Shown here one piece after another: positions 58,956 to 64,000 of a stretch of 64,000 nucleotides of DNA. Position numbers and translations under genes: made by a program. Source of the DNA: Streptomyces naganishii JCM 4654 (GTDB lineage Bacteria; Actinomycetota; Actinomycetes; Streptomycetales; Streptomycetaceae); NCBI RefSeq assembly GCF_014650575.1, contig NZ_BMVF01000007.1, forward strand, positions 1-64,000. Direction: 5' to 3'. The notes under the pieces are model-generated. The model did not search any database. It was not told the origin of the DNA and worked only from the letters and a program-made list of their open reading frames with translations. The first letter of the stretch is position 1; the number at the start of each line of letters is the position of its first letter.

Positions 58956-60137
58956 ATGTCAGGTCGTGACCTGTTCTGCCCGCCCCGCCGCAGCCGCCGC
59001 GGGGCCGCCCTGACATTGGTCTTCGCCAGCGTCCTCGTGGCCGGCGCGGCCACCGGCTCCCTGCCCGGCTCCCCGCCCGGGTCCGGCGGCCGCAAGTCCC
59101 CGGCGCGCACGGCCGGTTCGGCCGCCCCGGCGCACCACGCGGCCGTGACGGAGGCCGCCGCCGAGGCCCTGGCCGACGGCAAGTCCCCCATGGAGGCCGC
59201 CGAACGGGCCGTCAGCCGCAGCGGCGACCGCTGGGGCGCCGTCTACTCCCAGGGCGACTTCCAGGAGTTCCAGGAGGCCCTGGACGGCCAGTACACCGGC
59301 GTCGGGCTGTGGGCCCGGCGCGAGCGGGACGGCGCCATCGACGTCACCCGGGTCCAGACGGGCTCGCCCGCCGCCGACGCGGGCATCCGCAGCGGCGACC
59401 GGCTGCGCAGCGTCGACGGCGAGAAGGTGGACGGCCTGCCGGTCACCGAGGTCGTCTCCTTACTGCGCGGCGACGCCGACGACGCGCCCGCGGGCACCGC
59501 CGTCACCCTCGGCCTGGAGCGCGGCACGCGCGCGTGGACCGAGACCCTGCGCCGGGCCCGCCTGTCGACCGACCCGGTCACCGTCCGCCGCCTCGCCGAC
59601 GGCGTGACCGTCATCAGGATCGCCGCCTTCACCAAGGGCGTGGGCGACAAGGTCCGCACCGCGGTACGGGGCGCCCCCGCCGCCTCCGGGATCATCCTCG
59701 ACCTGCGCGGCAACTCCGGCGGCCTGGTCACCGAGGCCGTCACCACCGCCTCCGCCTTCCTCGACGGCGGCCTGGTGGCCACGTACGACGTCGACGGCCA
59801 CCAGTGCGCCCTGCACGCCGAGCCCGGCGGCGACACGGCCAGACCCCTGGTCGCTCTCGTCGACGGCGGCACGATGAGCGCGGCCGAACTGCTCACCGGG
59901 GCCCTCCAGGACCGCGGCCGCGCGGTCGTCGTGGGCTCGCGCACCTTCGGCAAGGGCTCGGTGCAGATGCCGAGCCGGCTGCCCGACGGTTCCGTCGCCG
60001 AGCTCACCGTCGGGCACTACCGCACCCCGGGCGGCCGCAGCGTCGACGGCCACGGCATCACCCCCGACCTGGACCCGGGCAGCGACGCCGTCCAGCGGGC
60101 CCGCACGGTACTGACCGGCCTGGGCGACCCCTCCTGA
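58956..60137 (+). CDS. S41 family C-terminal processing peptidase
   Basis: This 393-aa secreted or membrane-anchored protease has an N-terminal hydrophobic segment (about 17-35). A PDZ domain (about 112-195) includes GVGLWARRERDG and SPAADAGIRSGDRL. The catalytic domain has Ser308 in DGGTMSAAELL and Lys333 in RTFGKGSVQMPS, the Ser-Lys dyad of CtpA/Prc proteases, plus LDLRGNSGGLV. It lies right after ftsX, and a link to FtsEX-controlled wall enzymes is possible but unproven. Substrate unknown. Confidence 0.94.
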   Translation: MSGRDLFCPPRRSRRGAALTLVFASVLVAGAATGSLPGSPPGSGGRKSPARTAGSAAPAHHAAVTEAAAEALADGKSPMEAAERAVSRSGDRWGAVYSQGDFQEFQEALDGQYTGVGLWARRERDGAIDVTRVQTGSPAADAGIRSGDRLRSVDGEKVDGLPVTEVVSLLRGDADDAPAGTAVTLGLERGTRAWTETLRRARLSTDPVTVRRLADGVTVIRIAAFTKGVGDKVRTAVRGAPAASGIILDLRGNSGGLVTEAVTTASAFLDGGLVATYDVDGHQCALHAEPGGDTARPLVALVDGGTMSAAELLTGALQDRGRAVVVGSRTFGKGSVQMPSRLPDGSVAELTVGHYRTPGGRSVDGHGITPDLDPGSDAVQRARTVLTGLGDPS

Positions 60138-60252
60138 CCTCTCACCTGGCCTGTTGAAGATCGCCGGGGCCGGGCGCCTGACGTATGCTGCGCCGCGTCG
60201 GCGACCGCACACGGCCACCACACCCCCCGCCCCGACGACCTGGGAGACCCCG

Positions 60253-60585
60253 ATGATCTTCATCACCGCGAAGTTCCGCGTCCTGCCCGAGCACGCCGAC
60301 GCCTGGCCCGAGATCACCCGCGAGTTCACCGAGGCCACCCGCCGCGAGCCGGGCTGCCTGTGGTTCGAGTGGTCCCGCAGCCTCGACGACCCGAACGAGT
60401 ACGTGCTGACCGAGGCCTTCCGCGACGGCGAGGCCGGCGCGGCGCACGTCGGCTCAGAGCACTTCACGACCGCGCGCCAGGTCCTGCCGCGCCACCTCGC
60501 CGAGACCCCGCGCATCGTCAACGCCGACGTGCCCCAGGACGACTGGTCGCGCCTGGGCGAGATGGCCGTGCCCCAGGAGGGCTGA
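60253..60585 (+). CDS. Antibiotic biosynthesis monooxygenase (ABM) family protein
   Basis: This 110-aa dimeric alpha-beta barrel protein reads MIFITAKFRVLPEHADAWPE, REPGCLWFEWSRSLDDPNEY and LTEAFRDGEAGAAHVGSEHF. This is the pattern of YgiN-like quinol monooxygenases and related ABM-fold enzymes. GGGAG lies 7 bases before the ATG. No biosynthetic genes surround it, so a quinone or stress-related role is more likely than antibiotic synthesis. Confidence 0.88.
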   Translation: MIFITAKFRVLPEHADAWPEITREFTEATRREPGCLWFEWSRSLDDPNEYVLTEAFRDGEAGAAHVGSEHFTTARQVLPRHLAETPRIVNADVPQDDWSRLGEMAVPQEG

Positions 60586-60654
60586 CCCGGTCCGCGCCGC
60601 CACCGGAAACGACTGGCCCGGCGGCCCCCCTGCAGTGCGAAAATGGGCGGCACT

Positions 60655-61134
60655 ATGGCTAAGGAAAAAGGGCGCAAGCTGATCGCGCAGAACAAGAAGG
60701 CGCGGCACGACTACCACATCCTCGACACCTACGAGGCCGGCCTGGTCCTCACCGGCACCGAGGTGAAGTCGCTGCGCCAGGGGCGGGCCTCGCTGGTGGA
60801 CGGCTTCGTGCAGCTGGACGGTCACGAGGCGTGGCTGCACAACGTGCACGTGCCCGAGTACAGCCAGGGCACCTGGACCAACCACAGCGCCCGCCGCAAG
60901 CGCAAGCTGCTGCTGCACCGCGTCGAGATCGACAAGCTGGAGTCGAAGTCCCAGGAGACGGGTCACACCATCGTGCCCCTCGCCCTGTACTTCAAGGACG
61001 GCCGCGCCAAGGTCGAGATCGCGCTGGCGAGGGGCAAGAAGGAGTACGACAAGCGCCAGACCCTGCGCGAGAAGCAGGACCGGCGCGAGGCGGACCGGGC
61101 GATGTCGGCGGTGCGGCGCAAGCAGCGCGCCTAA
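60655..61134 (+). CDS. smpB: SsrA-binding protein SmpB
   Basis: This 159-aa protein binds tmRNA and places it in the ribosomal A site for trans-translation. It has an OB-fold core ([33 protein letters not shown]) and a basic C-terminal tail ([20 protein letters not shown]) that enters the mRNA channel. I use ATG 60655 ([20 protein letters not shown]), which fits family length; ATG 60643 would add MGGT. Its RNA partner, ssrA, follows after about 100 bases. Confidence 0.97.
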   Translation: MAKEKGRKLIAQNKKARHDYHILDTYEAGLVLTGTEVKSLRQGRASLVDGFVQLDGHEAWLHNVHVPEYSQGTWTNHSARRKRKLLLHRVEIDKLESKSQETGHTIVPLALYFKDGRAKVEIALARGKKEYDKRQTLREKQDRREADRAMSAVRRKQRA

Positions 61135-61181
61135 CCAGGTGACCGGCGGGAATACGGTGGCACGGGCGGGTGTTGTTCCCG

Positions 61182-61211
61182 TACGATGGGATCAGCACCC
61201 CAGGTGGGTGC
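61182..61211 (+). promoter_or_regulatory. Possible ssrA promoter -10 and leader hairpin
   Basis: TACGAT (61182-61187) fits a -10 element upstream of ssrA, though no good -35 is seen at normal spacing. A short hairpin GCACCC/GGGTGC (61195-61211) lies between it and the tmRNA 5' end, possibly a processing signal or a weak smpB terminator. Confidence 0.35.
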
Positions 61212-61231
61212 GCACCTTGAGAAATCAACAT

Positions 61232-61621
61232 GGGGATGATCGGTTTCGACAGCGGCTGTCGAAGCAGGGGAAGCGTGTCGAGGAAGCGGCCATGATCTCG
61301 TAAACCACAGGCCGAAAAAAATAATCGCCAACACCAAGCGCGATTCCTCCCAGGCTTTCGCCCTCGCTGCCTGATAAGCAGCTAGAGCGAGCCTCCTGAC
61401 GGGAGTGTCAGCCCGGGGCTGTTCCCGACCCGGATCCTGGCATCAGCTAGGGAACTAAACCTTGATCCCGGTCACGGGGTGAAGAGGGAAACCAAACAGT
61501 GACTGAGCCCGTCGGAGACTTGTCCGCGTGATCTCCGGGGCTGAGAAAATCGAAGCGGACTGCACACGGAGAAGCCCTGATTCCGCACCGTTGGACGCGG
61601 GTTCGATTCCCGCCATCTCCA
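61232..61621 (+). ncRNA. ssrA: Transfer-messenger RNA (tmRNA)
   Basis: The 5' end GGGGATGATCGGTTTCGACA and the 3' end GTTCGATTCCCGCCATCTCC pair as the tRNA-like acceptor and T arm. The internal tag reading frame starts at GCC 61327 and ends at TGA 61374, encoding ANTKRDSSQAFALAA, with the usual ALAA ending recognised by Clp proteases. The tail CCA is not encoded (ACTT follows), so it must be added after transcription. A single-piece tmRNA next to smpB, it rescues stalled ribosomes. Confidence 0.96.
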
Positions 61622-61638
61622 CTTGCCCCATGTGGGCG

Positions 61639-61670
61639 AAGGCCCCGCCGCTCGCGAGCGACGGGGCCTT
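61639..61670. terminator. Terminator after ssrA
   Basis: AAGGCCCCG pairs with CGGGGCCTT around a self-complementary CGCTCGCGAGCG. It lies between convergent ssrA and the GH31 gene and can serve both. Confidence 0.85.
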
Positions 61671-61689
61671 CGTCATGCCCGCGGCCCCC

Positions 61690-63942
61690 TCAGTGCTCCA
61701 GCTCCAGGACCAGCGAGGCCGTGCCCGCCCCCGCGTGCGCCACGCGCGTCCCGGTCGCCAGCGACCACGGCTTCGACGGGTCCGCGCACGTCGCCCGCAG
61801 CGCGCCCCCCTCGCGTACGACGGTGAAGTCCACCCCGCCGGCCCGTACCGCCACCCGCCGGCCGTCGCCCAGCCGGTACGCCCGCAGGGTGACGCCGTCC
61901 GCGTGGTCGTAGTCGGGCCGGTCCTCCACCGCGCCCACCGGGATCACCGCGCCGGGCCTGACCAGCAGCGGCACGCTGGAGAAGCCGTGCCGCTCGCGCA
62001 CCCAGCCCGGGCCGCTCACCTCACGGCCGGTCACGAAGTCGGTCCAGGTGCCCTCGGGGACGTAGTACGTCACCTCGTCCTCGTCGCTGAAGACGGGCGC
62101 GACCAGCAGGTCCGGGCCGAGCATGTACTGCCGCTCCAGCTGGGCGCACCCGGGGTCGTCCGGGAAGTCCAGCACCATCGCCCGCATCATGGGCACGCCC
62201 TCGGTGTGGGCGGTGCGCGCGGCCTCGTACAGGTAGGGCATCAGGCTCAGCTTCAGCCGGGTGAAGTGGCGCAGCACGTCCACCGACTCCTCGTCGAACA
62301 GCCACGGGACCCGGTAGGACGACGACCCGTGCAGGCGGCTGTGCGAGGACAGCATCCCGAAGGCCAGCCAGCGCTTGAACAGCGCCGGTGACGGCGTGCC
62401 CTCGAAGCCGCCGATGTCGTGGCTCCAGTAGCCGAAGCCGGACAGGCCCAGCGACAGCCCGCCGCGCAGCGACTCGGCCATCGACTCATACGTCGCCTCG
62501 CAGTCGCCGCCCCAGTGCACGGGGAACCGCTGGCTGCCGGCGGTCGCCGAGCGGGCGAAGACCACCGCCTCCTGGTCGCCCCGGTGCTTGCGCAGCACCT
62601 CGAAGACCGTGCGGTTGTAGAGGTGGGTGTAGTAGTTGTGCATCCGCTCCGGGTCGGAGCCGTCGGACCAGGCGACGTCGACCGGGACGCGCTCGCCGAA
62701 GTCGGTCTTGAAGCAGTCCACGCCCTGCGCGAGCAGCGCCTCGAGCTTGCCCGCGTACCACTCGCGCGCGGCCGGGCTGGTGAAGTCGACCAGCGCCATG
62801 CCGGGCTGCCACAGGTCCCACTGCCACACGCTGCCGTCGGGCCGCCGCAGCAGATGGCCGAGCGCCTTGCCCTCCGCGAACAGCGGGGAGCGCTGGGCGA
62901 TGTAGGGGTTGATCCACACCGAGATCCGCAGCCCCCGCTCCTTCAGCCGGGCCAGCATGCCCTCCGGGTCGGGGAAGACCCTGGGGTCCCAGCGGAAGTC
63001 GCACCAGTGGAACTCGCGCATCCAGAAGCAGTCGAAGTGGAAGACGGACAGGGGCAGTTCGCGCTTCCGCATGCCCTCGATGAAGGAGGTGACCGTCTCC
63101 TCGTCGTAGGAGGTCGTGAAGGACGTCGACAGCCACAGGCCGAACGACCAGGCGGGCGGCAGGGCGGGGCGGCCGGTGAGGGCCGTGTACTTGCGCAGGA
63201 TCTCCTTCGGGCTCGGGCCGTAGACGACGTAGTACGTCAGCTGCTGCGTCTCGGCGCTGAACTGGACCCGCGAGACGGTCTCCGAGCCGACCTCGAAGGA
63301 CACCTTGCCGGGGTGGTCGACGAAGACGCCGTAGCCCGCGTCGGTGAGGTAGAAGGGCACGTTCTTGTACGCCTGCTCGGTGGCCGTGCCGCCGTCCGCG
63401 TTCCAGATGTCCACGACCTGGCCGTTCTTCACCAGCGGGCCGAAGCGCTCGCCGAGCCCGTACACGCTGGTGCCGACGCCGAGTCCGAGCTGCTCGCGCA
63501 GATAGTGCGCCCCCGTCGCGTCCCGCATGATGCCCATGCCCTTGGGGCCGCTGCCGGTCAGCGTGCGGCCCTCCGCGAGGAAGTCGACCCGCCAGGGGCC
63601 GCCGCGGGCGACCCGCACCGACAGGGCGCCGGAGGTGAGCGTGGCGTGCTCGTCGTCGCAGGAGACCAGCGGGGTGTGCTCCGTGCGGTTCAGCTCGAAC
63701 CGGGGTCCGCGCGGCTGCTCGCCCTGGAAGTGGGTGAGGGTGACGCCGACGACGTCGGGCATCGGCGCATGCGCGGCGATCGTCACCACCGGCCCCTTCA
63801 GCAGGTCGCCGCGGTGGCGGATGGGTTGGGTCGGCGCGTGGATCTCCAGCGTGCCGTCCCGCGCGGTGACGTCGAGCACCTCCACCGGGTGCGCGGCGGT
63901 GACGCCCTCGCGCAGCAGCCAGTAGCCGTCGGTGAACTTCAC
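61690..63942 (-). CDS. Alpha-xylosidase / glycoside hydrolase family 31 (YicI-like)
   Basis: This 750-aa GH31 enzyme is close to YicI in length and motifs. The nucleophile is D414 in KTDFGERVP and the acid/base D480 in HWGGDCEAT; other family segments are LGERFGPLVKNGQVVDIWNA and LPLSVFHFDCFWMREF. It has no signal peptide, so it is probably cytosolic, releasing xylose from isoprimeverose or similar oligosaccharides. AAGGGG lies 7 bases before the GTG start. The upstream permease gene, 11 bases away on the same strand, suggests uptake and hydrolysis of a xylosyl-oligosaccharide. Confidence 0.94.
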   Translation of the reverse strand: MKFTDGYWLLREGVTAAHPVEVLDVTARDGTLEIHAPTQPIRHRGDLLKGPVVTIAAHAPMPDVVGVTLTHFQGEQPRGPRFELNRTEHTPLVSCDDEHATLTSGALSVRVARGGPWRVDFLAEGRTLTGSGPKGMGIMRDATGAHYLREQLGLGVGTSVYGLGERFGPLVKNGQVVDIWNADGGTATEQAYKNVPFYLTDAGYGVFVDHPGKVSFEVGSETVSRVQFSAETQQLTYYVVYGPSPKEILRKYTALTGRPALPPAWSFGLWLSTSFTTSYDEETVTSFIEGMRKRELPLSVFHFDCFWMREFHWCDFRWDPRVFPDPEGMLARLKERGLRISVWINPYIAQRSPLFAEGKALGHLLRRPDGSVWQWDLWQPGMALVDFTSPAAREWYAGKLEALLAQGVDCFKTDFGERVPVDVAWSDGSDPERMHNYYTHLYNRTVFEVLRKHRGDQEAVVFARSATAGSQRFPVHWGGDCEATYESMAESLRGGLSLGLSGFGYWSHDIGGFEGTPSPALFKRWLAFGMLSSHSRLHGSSSYRVPWLFDEESVDVLRHFTRLKLSLMPYLYEAARTAHTEGVPMMRAMVLDFPDDPGCAQLERQYMLGPDLLVAPVFSDEDEVTYYVPEGTWTDFVTGREVSGPGWVRERHGFSSVPLLVRPGAVIPVGAVEDRPDYDHADGVTLRAYRLGDGRRVAVRAGGVDFTVVREGGALRATCADPSKPWSLATGTRVAHAGAGTASLVLELEH

Positions 63943-63953
63943 GCCGGTACCCC

Positions 63954-64000
63954 TTACTTGACCGCGCCCACGGCGATGCCGCGGGTCAGGGTCCGCTGGA
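63954..64000 (-). CDS. Sugar ABC transporter permease, C-terminal end (partial)
   Basis: The last 14 residues of a reading frame, QRTLTRGIAVGAVK, precede a TAA at 63954-63956. This ending (RGIAVGAVK) is typical of MalG-type sugar permeases. The rest lies beyond the window. It is the upstream neighbour of the GH31 gene. Confidence 0.75.
   Translation of the reverse strand, partial: QRTLTRGIAVGAVK

Noticed and set aside
60154..60189. Promoter from TTGAAG and TATGCT before the ABM gene
   Set aside because: The spacer is 24 bases, too long for a standard promoter, so I did not list it.

Overview
The window is high-GC chromosomal DNA from a Streptomyces or close relative. The evidence is very strong G/C bias at third codon positions, many GTG/TTG starts, and a conserved core: mtrAB-lpqB, secA, a 1647-aa NAD-glutamate dehydrogenase, pkaA/pkaB, prfB, ftsEX and smpB-ssrA. 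I see no phage, insertion sequence, CRISPR array or tRNA. It opens with the 3' end of a 5S rRNA and ends inside a sugar ABC permease gene.

Region 1 (1-7100). After the 5S end and a shared terminator, a five-gene minus-strand run (114-5811) encodes a Pro/Gly-rich membrane protein, DUF4129, DUF4350, a MoxR ATPase and DUF58. Its start/stop codons overlap or nearly touch, so it is probably one envelope-associated operon. Divergent mtnA (methionine salvage) follows.

Region 2 (7200-22110). The order is mtrA-mtrB-lpqB, comF, hpf, an orphan LuxR-type response regulator, a YcaQ/AlkX-like glycosylase and a GNAT enzyme on the other strand, secA, a DUF6459 protein, a DUF6912 protein and a HAD phosphatase. 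The order mtrA-mtrB-lpqB-comF-hpf-secA-Rv3235-like resembles the mycobacterial locus. It joins envelope stress sensing, ribosome hibernation and protein export.

Region 3 (22110-28200). A repeat-rich spacer of about 1 kb precedes the large-class NAD-glutamate dehydrogenase gene, which ends in a strong hairpin.

Region 4 (28300-42920). This is a surface-glycopolymer locus: a polytopic membrane protein, a TagGH-type exporter with a divergent TetR regulator and duplicated operator-like repeats, galE, a GT2 glycosyltransferase, a GT87-like mannosyltransferase, and two tandem fusions of a GT2 domain to a CDP-glycerol glycerophosphotransferase domain. An ohrR/ohr peroxide-resistance pair sits in the middle. 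Beside the fusions lies a frame-broken remnant of a membrane protein. The set looks able to assemble and export a teichoic-acid-like wall polymer.

Region 5 (43028-46760) is a sugar ABC importer: binding lipoprotein, a MalF-like permease with an unusual extracytoplasmic insert, and a MalG-like permease. No ATPase gene is adjacent.

Region 6 (46880-54300) pairs a 1242-aa FHA plus FtsK/EccC-like ATPase with two divergent Ser/Thr kinases (PkaA, PkaB), suggesting a phospho-signalling module.

Region 7 (54359-61670) holds prfB, a Ser/Thr/Gly-repeat LAETG sortase substrate, a zinc-ribbon membrane miniprotein, ftsE-ftsX, an S41 protease, a small monooxygenase-fold protein, smpB and ssrA (tmRNA). Region 8 (61690-64000) is a GH31 alpha-xylosidase-like gene followed by the end of a sugar permease gene.
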